DNA of 29,056 nucleotides, from positions 1-29,056 of the forward strand of contig DATKCN010000187.1 in NCBI GenBank assembly GCA_035513175.1, written 5' to 3'. Both the position numbers and the translations under genes were made by a program. Positions within the stretch are counted from its first letter, which is position 1, and every line of letters starts with the position of its first letter. Positions 1 through 7,895 of this stretch are shown here, piece after piece. A model generated the notes under the pieces. It saw only the letters and a program-made list of their open reading frames with translations, was not told the DNA's origin and ran no database searches. The DNA comes from DATKCN01 sp035513175. Its GTDB lineage: Bacteria; Chloroflexota; Chloroflexia; Thermomicrobiales; CFX8.

Positions 1-672
1 CCGTCTGGTCGCCTCGCTGACGATGGCGTCCACGACCTGTTCGATCGTCAGCGCGTCGGAATCGATGGCCACCGCGTCCTGGGCGGGTCGAAGAGGCGAA
101 ATGTCGCGTTCCGAATCGTGGGTGTCACGTTGCAGAACCGATTGATACACCTCATCGGGCGAAGCGTCGGATCCCGTTCCAACAACCTGCGCGTGGCGTC
201 TCCGAGCGCGTTCGCGCGCGGACGCCATGAGAAACACCTTCAACTCGGCGTCTGGGACGACAATCGTGCCGATGTCGCGGCCGACCATCACCACGGCGCC
301 GGAATGGCCAATCTCGCGCTGTACGTCGATCAAGGCTCGACGCACCCTTTCGTGCGCGGACACGGCTGATACGATGCGGTCCACTGCTTCCGTCCGCAGC
401 CGGGATGTAAGATTCTCGCCATTGACTGTCACGATGTCACGCGCGTCGCCCGACCCGCCGATCTGAACGCGCATGCTGGACGCGAGGTTGGCGAGAGCGC
501 CCGCGTCCGACGGGTCGACGCCTTCCTCGATCGCGAGTGCGGCAAGAGCGCGATAGAGAATGCCGGTGTCGAAAAAAACGGCATCAAGCCGGCGGGCGAC
601 GATCTCGCCGACCGTGCTCTTTCCCGCCGCCGCCGGACCGTCGATCGCGATCGTGAATCGGCGGTTGTCCAC
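1..672 (-). CDS. cmk: cytidylate kinase (3' end outside window)
   Basis: Cytidylate kinase transfers phosphate from ATP to CMP or dCMP in the cytosol, feeding CTP and dCTP synthesis. Reading leftward from a GTG at 672, the protein opens with a P-loop, IDGPAAAGKST (residues 10-20), followed by the FFDTGILYRALA stretch typical of Cmk. VMVGRDIGTIVVPDA, the conserved GRDIGT block of the family, lies mid-protein. About 224 residues are visible to the window edge, close to the usual 220-230, so only a short C-terminus is missing. A G-rich stretch just before the start (673-680) can serve as ribosome binding site. The start lies 89 bp inside the 3' end of the upstream pseudouridine synthase gene, so the two are probably cotranscribed and translationally coupled. 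Identification is firm; the start could also be the GTG two codons upstream. Confidence 0.93.
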   Translation of the reverse strand, partial: MDNRRFTIAIDGPAAAGKSTVGEIVARRLDAVFFDTGILYRALAALAIEEGVDPSDAGALANLASSMRVQIGGSGDARDIVTVNGENLTSRLRTEAVDRIVSAVSAHERVRRALIDVQREIGHSGAVVMVGRDIGTIVVPDAELKVFLMASARERARRRHAQVVGTGSDASPDEVYQSVLQRDTHDSERDISPLRPAQDAVAIDSDALTIEQVVDAIVSEATRR

Positions 673-1732
673 TGCCACCCCCCGGTCGTCGCGGTTGCTG
701 GGCGGGTCCCGTCCGGCGCTCGCCCCCGCGCTTGAAGTCCGATTGTCGCGCATCGCGCTCACGCGCAGTGCCTCCGTCTCGCGGCTGAGCGCGGTCGGTT
801 CCGGAGCCGGGCGGCCGCGGTCCTGCTTGCCTGCCGGGTCGCGCCGGGCCACGGCGCGACGGCGCGGGAACCGGCCGATCGCCGCGTCGCTCTGCGGCAG
901 AGCCGGCTCCGCGAGCCTGCGTCGGACGGCCTTCGGGTCGGCGCCGTCGAGTCTGAGCCGCCTCACGCGCGGCAGGTTTCCCCCAATCCGGGCGGCGCTG
1001 GGCGACGACATCTTCGTCTTCCATGTGGACGGCCTCCCGCAGCTGGCTCAGCTCGCCATCTGTCAGGTCGCGCCACGTTCCGCGCGGAATTGAGCCCAGC
1101 TGTAACGGACCCACTCGCACGCGAATCAGTCGCAAGACCGGGTATCCGATTTCCTCGAACATCCGGCGCACGACACGGTTGCGCCCCTCGTGGATGACGA
1201 CCTTGACCACGGTGCCGTCCTCGGTGTTTCGCATTGGGCGCACGAGCGTCGGAACCGTTCGCTGTCCGTCGATCATGACTCCGCGACGGACGCGCTCCAA
1301 AAGCTCAGCGGGGGGATGCCCGTCCAGCAGCGCCTCGTACTCCTTTTCAATCTCGAAGCGCGGATGCATGACCCGGTGCGCAATTTCACCGTCGTTCGTC
1401 AACAACAGCAGGCCCTCGGTCTGGCGGTCGAGACGGCCTACCGGGACCACCCGCTCGTTAACCGGCACCAGATCCATGACTGTATAACGGCCACGCTCGT
1501 CAGCGGTCGTCGTGATGTATCCGCTCGGCTTGTGCAGCACGATGTACCGCAGGCGCGCGCTCGGAATGAGCTTGCCGTCAACTTCGATCTTCTGCCGCTC
1601 CGGGTCGACCTGCGTTCCGAGCTGGGTGACGATCTGGCCGTCGACGCGCACGCGGCCGGCGACGATCATATCCTCGGCTTTGCGCCGTGAGGTGATTCCG
1701 CTCGACGACAGCACTCGTTGCAGGCGTTCCAT
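584..1732 (-). CDS. rluB: RluB/RsuA-type rRNA pseudouridine synthase with long Arg/Gly-rich tail
   Basis: This enzyme isomerises a specific uridine in ribosomal RNA to pseudouridine. It has 382 codons. An N-terminal S4 RNA-binding domain (MERLQRVLSSSGITSRRKAE, about residues 1-60) precedes the catalytic domain with GRLDRQTEGLLLLTNDG, whose Asp is the expected nucleophile, and EGRNRVVRRMFEEIGYPVLRL. The RluB/RsuA family usually ends near residue 240-250. Here another ~135 residues follow, almost all Arg, Gly, Pro, Ala and Asp, predicted disordered and basic; it probably adds RNA affinity. The tail overlaps the start of cmk by 89 bp. ATG 1732 was chosen because the S4 domain begins there and GGAGG lies 11 nt upstream; longer in-frame versions reach into the dac gene. 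RluB, RsuA and RluE cannot be separated with certainty by eye. Confidence 0.9.
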   Translation of the reverse strand: MERLQRVLSSSGITSRRKAEDMIVAGRVRVDGQIVTQLGTQVDPERQKIEVDGKLIPSARLRYIVLHKPSGYITTTADERGRYTVMDLVPVNERVVPVGRLDRQTEGLLLLTNDGEIAHRVMHPRFEIEKEYEALLDGHPPAELLERVRRGVMIDGQRTVPTLVRPMRNTEDGTVVKVVIHEGRNRVVRRMFEEIGYPVLRLIRVRVGPLQLGSIPRGTWRDLTDGELSQLREAVHMEDEDVVAQRRPDWGKPAAREAAQTRRRRPEGRPTQARGAGSAAERRGDRPVPAPSRRGPARPGRQAGPRPPGSGTDRAQPRDGGTARERDARQSDFKRGGERRTGPAQQPRRPGGGSGQPPIHDRDRRSGGGGKEHGRRDRRPPA

Positions 1733-1793
1733 GTTGCTGTCGACCTCCACATTACGCGTTGGACCGTCGTGCGACGGGCGCACGTTCGACCTG

Positions 1794-2915
1794 TCAGTAT
1801 ACGGGTATTCGCGCGACTTCGCGTTCGCCGATTGTAAAGCGCACGACGCCAACGTGGTCCCCGACAGCGGAATCGTTCAGCCGCAATTCCCAATCCAGCT
1901 GGTCGGACTGCCCGGCGGTCATCACTACCGTGCGCCGAATCATGAACCGCATACCAGACGCGGCCAGCACGTCGGTCGCTCCCGCTGACCGCGCTCCGGC
2001 GCCGAGGGCTACCCAACGGTAGTGCGCGTCGACCTCGTCCATCAGCGACTGGGTGTCCGCGTAGCGGTCCGTGCTTCCGAGCACGACGGTGAGGATTTGA
2101 TTGTCGCCGCGCCAGAACCCGGCGATCAGACATTGGCCGGCGCCGTCGTCGGTTCCGGTCTTGATCCCGAAGACATCGTCGCGTTCCAGGAAGAGATTTG
2201 TCGAGAACAGCTCGATGGCGCGCGCGTTCGGACCTCCAACCTCAACCACCGCATAACGGCTCGCCACAATCCTCGCCAGCAGCCAGTCGTCCAGCAGCGC
2301 CTGGGTCGCCAGCGCGAGGTCTCGCGCCGACGAGTGTTGCGGTCCCGGTTCGTCCGCGCCAATGGGGTTCGTGTAGTGCGTGTGCCGCATCCCGATGCTC
2401 GCGGCATAGGCGTTGAGCTCGGTCACGAACCGCTGAATGGGATCACGCGCCGTGGGATCGAGCGCTGCGCCGGCCGCGCGAGCCAGAGCCAGCGCGGCGT
2501 CGCCGCCGGACGGCATCAGCAGTCCATGGAGCAGCGCGTGGACCGTAACTTCGTCACCAGCCAGCAGACCCATGACGGAGTACGCCTCCGTGTCGAGCAA
2601 GTCGGACGGCGCAATCGTGACGACCATCTCCAGGGGAAGCAGCTCCGAGGCGACCAGGGCTGTGACGACCTTCATCGTGCTGGCGGGCGGCGCCGGCGCG
2701 TCGGCGTTATGATCGTACAGCTCGATGCCCGTCGTCAGATCCACCACGATTGCAGCAGTCGCCCCATGCTCGAATAGCGGCGAAGTGTGCGGTGGGTGAA
2801 TGAGCCGTGCCGGAGAAGCATGTGCTGGAAACGGAAACACGATCGCAACAAGCAGCGTCACGACCAACGTCACGTCGGCGCGCCGACTCACGGTTCTTCT
2901 GTCGCTCGCTGTCAC
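1794..2915 (-). CDS. D-alanyl-D-alanine carboxypeptidase (peptidase S11, penicillin-binding protein)
   Basis: Serine D,D-carboxypeptidases trim the terminal D-Ala from peptidoglycan stem peptides outside the membrane. The 373-residue product starts with Arg-rich residues and a hydrophobic segment (VTLVVTLLVAIVFPFPAHA, about 15-33) that reads as a signal peptide ending in AHA. The SxxK motif is STMK (79-82) and KTG is at 252-254. The third motif, normally SGN, reads SGG (136-138: PSGGDAA), an unusual change in an active-site triad. A C-terminal beta-rich domain of about 90 residues follows. The GTG at 2915 is preferred because a TATACT -10 element on this strand (2963-2968) would start transcription near 2956; the in-frame TTG at 2963 would lie inside the promoter. 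rluB begins 61 bp downstream, so dac-rluB-cmk form one transcription unit. Family is certain, start uncertain. Confidence 0.87.
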   Translation of the reverse strand: MTASDRRTVSRRADVTLVVTLLVAIVFPFPAHASPARLIHPPHTSPLFEHGATAAIVVDLTTGIELYDHNADAPAPPASTMKVVTALVASELLPLEMVVTIAPSDLLDTEAYSVMGLLAGDEVTVHALLHGLLMPSGGDAALALARAAGAALDPTARDPIQRFVTELNAYAASIGMRHTHYTNPIGADEPGPQHSSARDLALATQALLDDWLLARIVASRYAVVEVGGPNARAIELFSTNLFLERDDVFGIKTGTDDGAGQCLIAGFWRGDNQILTVVLGSTDRYADTQSLMDEVDAHYRWVALGAGARSAGATDVLAASGMRFMIRRTVVMTAGQSDQLDWELRLNDSAVGDHVGVVRFTIGEREVARIPVY

Positions 2916-3054
2916 GTCGCTCGACTGCCCGTCATCCTCACCGCCTGATTGCCTCCGGGTCAAGTATAGGGGGGCAGATCGGAATGTTGCCCACCGGCCC
3001 AACGCAGGGTACCCTTGGCGCCACTGTACGTCGAAGGGAGACCACGGCAGAATC

Positions 3055-4158
3055 ATGAGCGTTCCACCCGTCCAGCGTCGGCTCGTCAGAGACGCGGTCG
3101 AGCGTCTGCAGGCTTATCATCCAGTCGAGGCGCCGGAGGCGCTCGCGGCGCGGCTTGGCATGCCGGTTGACGCGGTCCTGAAGCTGGACTCCAACGAGAA
3201 CCCGTACGGGTGCTCCTTCAGAGTGCAGGAGGCGCTGGCAATCTTCGACCGCTACCACTACTACCCCGACGCCCAGGCCCGCGCGACCCGCGAGCGCCTG
3301 GGGTCGTATGCGGGCGTGTCCCCCGAGCGAATCCTGATCGGCGCAGGTTCGGACGAGCTGATCGACCTGCTCCTGCTGGCGACCATCGATTCAGGAGACG
3401 AGGTCGTGATCCCCGTGCCGACCTTCGGCGTGTATCAGGCCCGCGCCGAACTGTTCGGCGGGCGGGCGGTACTCGTTCCGCGTGACGAGTCGTTCGACCT
3501 CGATATCGACGCACTACTCGCCTCCATCGGACCCCGAACCAGGATCGTGTTCGTCACCTCTCCGAACAATCCGACCGGCAACCTGGCCTCGAGGCATGAC
3601 ATCGTCCGGCTCCTTCAGACAGGCGTGCTGGTCGTCGTCGACGAGGCCTACTACGAGTTCTGCGGCAAGACGATCGTGCCGTTCACCGGCGAGTTCGATA
3701 ATCTCGTGGTCCTGCGCACGTTCTCAAAGTGGGCGGGGCTGGCCGGATTGCGCGTCGGGTACGGTGTGTTCCCTCAACACCTCATAGAGCACATGTGGAA
3801 GGTCAAGCCGCCATTCAACGTCAACGCCGCCGCGCTTCTCGCTGTTGGCGCGTCACTGGATGACATGGAGTATCTCCATTCGACGCTCAACCGCCTGCGT
3901 GGGGAGCGAGCGAGGCTGACTCGGCTACTCCGGCGAGTGGAATACCTGACCCCGTTCCCGAGCCAGGCAAACTTCATCCTCTGCAAGGTCGAGCGCGGCG
4001 ACGCCCATGACATCCATGAGCGGCTGGCGGACAGAGGCATCATGGTCCGTGGCTACAACGATCTATTGCTGCGCGACTACCTGCGCGTTACCGTCGGCCG
4101 CCCTGAGGACACCGATCGCCTGCTGGCCGCGTTACAGACCATCGCCGCTCATGTCTGA
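3055..4158 (+). CDS. hisC: histidinol-phosphate aminotransferase
   Basis: HisC is a PLP-dependent class I/II aminotransferase that converts imidazole acetol phosphate and glutamate to histidinol phosphate. The 367-residue product has the HisC-typical KLDSNENPYG near residue 43, IGAGSDELIDLL for the cofactor phosphate region, TSPNNPTGN, VVVDEAYYEF with the aspartate that contacts the PLP ring nitrogen, and RTFSKWAGLAGLRVGYG, where Lys225 is the Schiff-base lysine. The C-terminus has the expected FPSQANFILCK and LRVTVGRPEDTDRLLAAL. ATG 3055 gives normal family length; an open frame continues upstream to 2800 but overlaps the divergent dac promoter. AAGGGAG lies 14 nt upstream, rather far. hisB overlaps the end by 8 bp, which implies coupling. 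HisC homologues may also act on aromatic amino acids, but the hisB neighbour supports histidine synthesis. Confidence 0.94.
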   Translation: MSVPPVQRRLVRDAVERLQAYHPVEAPEALAARLGMPVDAVLKLDSNENPYGCSFRVQEALAIFDRYHYYPDAQARATRERLGSYAGVSPERILIGAGSDELIDLLLLATIDSGDEVVIPVPTFGVYQARAELFGGRAVLVPRDESFDLDIDALLASIGPRTRIVFVTSPNNPTGNLASRHDIVRLLQTGVLVVVDEAYYEFCGKTIVPFTGEFDNLVVLRTFSKWAGLAGLRVGYGVFPQHLIEHMWKVKPPFNVNAAALLAVGASLDDMEYLHSTLNRLRGERARLTRLLRRVEYLTPFPSQANFILCKVERGDAHDIHERLADRGIMVRGYNDLLLRDYLRVTVGRPEDTDRLLAALQTIAAHV

Positions 4159-4759
4159 GCGCACCGCGACGATCCGCAGGGAGACATCGGAAACCAGGGT
4201 CGAGTTGACGCTCGGCCTTGACGGAACCGGAACCAGTTCGATACGCACCGGAATCGGCGCGCTCGATCACTTCCTCACGCTGTTCGCCCGGCACGGGATG
4301 TTCGACCTGATGCTGGATGTCGAGGGCGATCTGAACGTTGACGCACACCACACCGTTGAGGACGTCGGCATCTGTCTCGGTCAGGCGATTCTGTCAGCGT
4401 TAGGCGAGCGCCGGGGCATTCGACGCGCCGCCAGCGCCGCCATCCCAATGGACGAATCACTGGCTCACGTCGCGGTCGATTGTGGCGGTCGGTCGTACTA
4501 CGTGCAGCGAGGAGCATTCAGCGCTCCTGCCGTCGGTCAGCTTGAGACCGATCTGGTGCGGCACTTCTTCGATTCGCTCGCTCGCGAGTCGCGGATGAAC
4601 ATTCACGTCCTGACGCTCTACGGCGAGAACGCGCACCACGAGGTCGAAGCACTGTTCAAGGCGTTCGCGCGGGCGCTCGACGCCGCGACAACGGTTGACG
4701 AGCGACTCGGCGACCGACTGCCGTCAACGAAGGGACACATCGAAGGCTCGGGGATATAG
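4151..4759 (+). CDS. hisB: imidazoleglycerol-phosphate dehydratase
   Basis: HisB dehydrates imidazole glycerol phosphate to imidazole acetol phosphate, the substrate of the adjacent HisC, so two consecutive histidine-pathway steps are encoded together. The product is 202 residues, the length of the monofunctional enzyme without a phosphatase domain. The two metal-binding signatures are present: DAHHTVEDVGICLGQ in the first half and ENAHHEVEALFKAFARAL in the second, the His-His-x-x-Glu pairs that bind the manganese centre. GALDHFLTLFARHG and DESLAHVAVDCGGR are also as in the family. The ATG lies inside the last codons of hisC (8-bp overlap), so it is probably reached by translational coupling. 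The 3' end is 19 bp from the convergent rph gene; I see no clear terminator in that gap. Confidence 0.96.
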   Translation: MSERTATIRRETSETRVELTLGLDGTGTSSIRTGIGALDHFLTLFARHGMFDLMLDVEGDLNVDAHHTVEDVGICLGQAILSALGERRGIRRAASAAIPMDESLAHVAVDCGGRSYYVQRGAFSAPAVGQLETDLVRHFFDSLARESRMNIHVLTLYGENAHHEVEALFKAFARALDAATTVDERLGDRLPSTKGHIEGSGI

Positions 4760-4778
4760 TCACGGCGCGCCACGCGTT

Positions 4779-5501
4779 TCAGCCACTTTCGATGACGGCC
4801 CGCTGAAGCTCGATCAATCGCGCGACGCCGGCTGCCGCGAGATCCACCATGCGGTCCAGCTGAGTCCGCGAGTACGTGCGCCCCTCTGCGCTACACTGCA
4901 CCTCAATGAGCTCGCCACGCGCGTTCATCACGACGTTGCAGTCGACCGCGGCTGAACTGTCCTCGCGGTAATCGAGATCAAGCCGGACCTCCGATCCGAT
5001 CACGCCAGCGCTGACTGCCGCCACCGGTGACACGATCGGGCTGGCCGTCAGCGCCTTCTGCCGGACCAGCCCGCCGCACGCGAGCGCGAGCGCCACAAAT
5101 CCGCCGGTGATCGCCGCCGTGCGCGTCCCGCCGTCCGCCTGCAGGACGTCGCAGTCGACGATGATCTGGCGCTGCCCAAGTCCGCGCAGATTCACGCCCG
5201 CTCGCAGCGAGCGTCCTATGAGCCGCGATATCTCCTGCGAGCGGCCGGAACCGGCTGCGCGCTCGCGGGTGTTGCGCGTGTGCGTCGAACGCGGCAGCAT
5301 CGAATACTCGGCGGTGACCCAGCCACGGTTACCGCCTTCCAGCCAGGGCGGCACGCGCTCGTCCACGGTCGCCGTGCACCATACGCGCGTGTCGCCGAAC
5401 GCGATCAGCGCCGATCCCTCGGCGTGCGCCGCAATGCCCGTTTCGATCGTTACCGCTCGCAGCTCATCCAGCTCCCGCCCGACGCGGTTCAAGACGCTCA
5501 C
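4779..5501 (-). CDS. rph: ribonuclease PH
   Basis: RNase PH is a phosphate-dependent 3'-to-5' exoribonuclease that trims tRNA precursors; it acts as a ring-shaped hexamer in the cytosol. The 240-residue protein has family landmarks in order: ALIAFGDTRVWCTATVDE, GWVTAEYSMLPRSTHTRN, the RSQEISRLIGRSLRA motif that contributes phosphate-binding arginine, IIVDCDVLQADGGTRTAAITG, and SSAAVDCNVVMNARGELIEVQ. It begins at GTG 5501, which overlaps the rarA stop in a GTGA junction; AAAGGA lies 6 nt upstream inside the rarA end. It is the last gene of the leftward operon from 8566. In many bacteria rph is followed by the RdgB pyrophosphatase gene; here the convergent hisB comes next instead. Confidence 0.96.
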   Translation of the reverse strand: MSVLNRVGRELDELRAVTIETGIAAHAEGSALIAFGDTRVWCTATVDERVPPWLEGGNRGWVTAEYSMLPRSTHTRNTRERAAGSGRSQEISRLIGRSLRAGVNLRGLGQRQIIVDCDVLQADGGTRTAAITGGFVALALACGGLVRQKALTASPIVSPVAAVSAGVIGSEVRLDLDYREDSSAAVDCNVVMNARGELIEVQCSAEGRTYSRTQLDRMVDLAAAGVARLIELQRAVIESG

Positions 5502-6850
5502 GAGGATCCTTTCGTCGCGTGCCGGGTTTCCAGGGTCTCCCGTAGCCGCGCCTGACGCTCGCGCAGGGTGGCCTCATATCCACGGTTCGTCGGATGGTAA
5601 TAGACGCGTCCTGTCAGGTTGTCGGGGAGGTGTGACTGCGACGACACACCCTCGTCGAGATCGTGTGCGTACTCATAGCCCTTGCCGTAGCCGATGTCGC
5701 GCATTAATCCGGTCACGGCGTTTCGCAAATGCAGCGGAACCGGTTCGTTGCGGGTCTGATCGACGTCTTCCTGCGCCGCGGAGTATCCACGATAGATCGC
5801 GTTGCTCTTCGGGGCCAGCGCGAGGTAGACGGCCAGCTCGGCCAGGGCCAGCTTGCCTTCCGGGAGCCCGAGGAAGTGGACGGCCTGCTGCGCTGCCATT
5901 GCGACAACCAGCGCCTGAGGATCGGCGAGCCCGACGTCCTCGGTCGCGAACCGAACGAGCCTCCGGGCCACATACAACGGATCGTCGCCGCGCTCGATCA
6001 TGCGAGCCAGCCAGTACAGTGACGCATCGGCATCAGAGTCGCGCAGCGACTTATGCAGCGCGGAAATCGTGTCGTAATGGGCTTCTCCCGATTTGTCATA
6101 TGCGGCGGCGCGCCGCTGTGTGGCCTCGTGCACCATCGCGCCGGTGATACGCCGTTCCGCATCCACGGCGACGCTCGCGATCTCGAGCGTGTTGAGGGCG
6201 AAGCGCGCGTCGCCGTTCGACAGGTTTACCAGCGCGTCCAGCCCGTCCTCTTCGATCTCGATCTCGTCGGCGCCAAGTCCCCGTTCCGCATCTCTGAGCG
6301 CGCGCGTCACGATCTCTCGGATGTGCTCGTCGCCGAGCGACTTGAGCACGACAACCCGCGAACGTGACAACAGTGGGGCGTTGACCTCGAACGATGGGTT
6401 CTCCGTCGTCGCGCCAACCAGGATGACCGTGCCGTCTTCGACGTACGGCAGAATCGCGTCCTGCTGCGCCTTGTTGAAACGGTGAATCTCGTCAATGAAC
6501 AGCACCGTTCGCTGTCCATTCATGCCGAGTCGATCCGCTGCCTCCTTGACCGCCGCGCGCAAGTCCGCCACCCCGGCCGAAACGGCCGAGAGCTGGATGA
6601 AATGCGCCTTCGTCTGCCCGGCAATAAGGCGCGCGAGCGTCGTCTTGCCTACTCCCGGCGGTCCCCAGAGTATGATCGACGATAGCCGATCGCGTTCGAT
6701 GGAGCGGCGCAGGACCGAGCCCTCGCCAAGGACGTCATCCTGACCGACGAAGTCGTCGAGCCGTTCGGGACGCATCCTGGCAGCCAGCGGCCCCATGCGC
6801 TGCAACACTGACCGCCGATTGGCCTCAAACAGGTCCATTTGCGTCGCCAT
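5498..6850 (-). CDS. rarA: RarA/MgsA-family AAA+ ATPase (replication-associated recombination protein A)
   Basis: RarA is a DNA-dependent AAA+ ATPase related to clamp-loader subunits and eukaryotic WRNIP1; it acts at stalled replication forks. The 450-residue protein has an N-terminal LAARMRPERLDDFVGQDDVLG segment, Walker A GPPGVGKTT, Walker B VLFIDEIHRFNKAQQD, sensor-1 region VGATTENPSFEVN, and the family C-terminal domain with HKSLRDSDADASLYWLARM and KSNAIYRGYSAA. ATG 6850 gives a normal N-terminus, MATQMDLFE; ATG 6838 is almost equally possible and neither has a strong ribosome binding site. The start lies inside a small coiled-coil ORF (6825-7001), so translation may be coupled. The stop overlaps the rph start. 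The rarA annotation is secure; its exact cellular role in this organism is inferred from relatives. Confidence 0.95.
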   Translation of the reverse strand: MATQMDLFEANRRSVLQRMGPLAARMRPERLDDFVGQDDVLGEGSVLRRSIERDRLSSIILWGPPGVGKTTLARLIAGQTKAHFIQLSAVSAGVADLRAAVKEAADRLGMNGQRTVLFIDEIHRFNKAQQDAILPYVEDGTVILVGATTENPSFEVNAPLLSRSRVVVLKSLGDEHIREIVTRALRDAERGLGADEIEIEEDGLDALVNLSNGDARFALNTLEIASVAVDAERRITGAMVHEATQRRAAAYDKSGEAHYDTISALHKSLRDSDADASLYWLARMIERGDDPLYVARRLVRFATEDVGLADPQALVVAMAAQQAVHFLGLPEGKLALAELAVYLALAPKSNAIYRGYSAAQEDVDQTRNEPVPLHLRNAVTGLMRDIGYGKGYEYAHDLDEGVSSQSHLPDNLTGRVYYHPTNRGYEATLRERQARLRETLETRHATKGSS

Positions 6851-7001
6851 CCGGCAGATCGTCGAGGAGCGCTTCCAGCTCCCGCAAGCGTGTCTCGATG
6901 TCGTCAAGGCTGCTTAGGCCCAGCTCCAGCAGCTCTTCTCGAAGCTCCTCGAGCCGATCCAGTAGCGTGATGAGCTCAAACACGGCATCATCCGCCGCCA
7001 T
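6825..7001 (-). CDS. small coiled-coil protein, 58 residues
   Basis: This short frame runs from ATG 7001 to TGA 6825. Its product is very acidic and helical, with Leu heptads: FELITLLDRLEELREELLEL (residues 8-27) and then LSSLDDIETRLRELEALLDDL. It has an AGGGAG ribosome binding site 4 nt before the ATG, starts 18 bp after the stop of the upstream membrane-protein gene, and overlaps the rarA start by up to 26 bp in another frame. Placement, ribosome binding site and amphipathic pattern make it a likely real gene translated just before RarA. The size and coiled-coil recall the exonuclease VII small subunit, but I see no matching motif and do not assign that. No function is known to me; a small partner of RarA is one possibility. 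Confidence 0.62.
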   Translation of the reverse strand: MAADDAVFELITLLDRLEELREELLELGLSSLDDIETRLRELEALLDDLPDGDANGPV

Positions 7002-7019
7002 GGCGCTCCCTGGCTCTCA

Positions 7020-7895
7020 TCACCACGACAGGACTGTGCAGGCAAGCAGCAGCCCGGCGGTCGCGGACGCGAACAGCAGGGCGCGCTCGCGATTCAGAGT
7101 GCCGGTCATCTGTGCCCCGGACACGAGTGCGATGCCCGTGAACGTGACCGTCAGAATGGCGCCCGCGTACCATCCCACCGGCGGCCAGTAATTCAGCGCC
7201 CAAGTGATCTCCGCCAGCGCGACTGCGCCGAGCGCGCCAAACGCGAGCTTGCGAACCGGCCACGTGTCGACTCCATCGTGGACCTGAATGAGGAGCAGGA
7301 GCGACACAATCATGATGGCGGGTCCCGAGACCAGCGTTCTCATCCGGAACATGAACACCAACGTGAGAACCACGAACGCGATGGCGATAGTCAGCACGAC
7401 GTGAGCGACGCGCGCTGGATTGACTCGACCATCCACGTAGACGGGCAGGTTCTCGCGAACTGTGAGGGATGCGAACACGCCGGTTGCGGCGAGAAGCGTC
7501 GCGGCGGCGATCTCGATGGGGCGATGGTGCCGCGCCACGAGGAGCGCAGCCCCGAGCACCGTTAGCGCGGGCAGAATCCAGGCGGTAGCCGGCGCGGGTA
7601 CGATCGATTGACCGACGAAGCGCGATCGGCTGGCAGCCAGCGCCTCCCGCGCTCGCTCGGCGCGCTGTGCCAGTACGGCGATCAGCGCCACCGCTCCCAG
7701 GGCAAGCAGGTAAAACAGGCGTCCGTCCGACGAGAGGATCGGCACATTGACGGGATCTGGCGGATTGCCGCGCACACCGATCCCTAACAGCATTGTCAGG
7801 AAGCCAGCGACGATTGTCAACCGAAGTATGGCAGTCGACGCGTTCGCGCCTCCGCCTTCCAGCCGCGGGGCATCAGACGCGTTCCCGCCGCTCAC
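7020..7895 (-). CDS. polytopic membrane protein, function unknown
   Basis: The 291-residue product is an integral membrane protein with about eight hydrophobic segments: roughly residues 24-42, 58-76, 104-121, 128-145, 163-182, 188-204, 217-231 and 240-290. It has no signal peptide and no catalytic motif that I recognise. The loop RENLPVYVDGRVNPARVAH between segments four and five is the most distinctive hydrophilic stretch. It may belong to a Chloroflexota-type family of unknown function (DUF5656-like), but this is a guess from topology. The GTG start at 7895 overlaps the stop of the Sua5 gene (GTGA), with GGAGGGA 8 nt upstream. The next gene starts 18 bp after its stop, so it sits within the sua5-rarA-rph operon. 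Confidence 0.75.
   Translation of the reverse strand: MSGGNASDAPRLEGGGANASTAILRLTIVAGFLTMLLGIGVRGNPPDPVNVPILSSDGRLFYLLALGAVALIAVLAQRAERAREALAASRSRFVGQSIVPAPATAWILPALTVLGAALLVARHHRPIEIAAATLLAATGVFASLTVRENLPVYVDGRVNPARVAHVVLTIAIAFVVLTLVFMFRMRTLVSGPAIMIVSLLLLIQVHDGVDTWPVRKLAFGALGAVALAEITWALNYWPPVGWYAGAILTVTFTGIALVSGAQMTGTLNRERALLFASATAGLLLACTVLSW

Noticed and set aside
2022..2777. A 251-codon plus-strand frame opposite the dac gene
   Set aside because: Arg/His/Gln-rich shadow with no motif; the dac reading on the other strand has three recognisable active-site regions.
6982..7001. Exonuclease VII small subunit (xseB) as identity of the small coiled-coil ORF
   Set aside because: Size and helices are similar, but no XseB-like motif is visible and no xseA is nearby.
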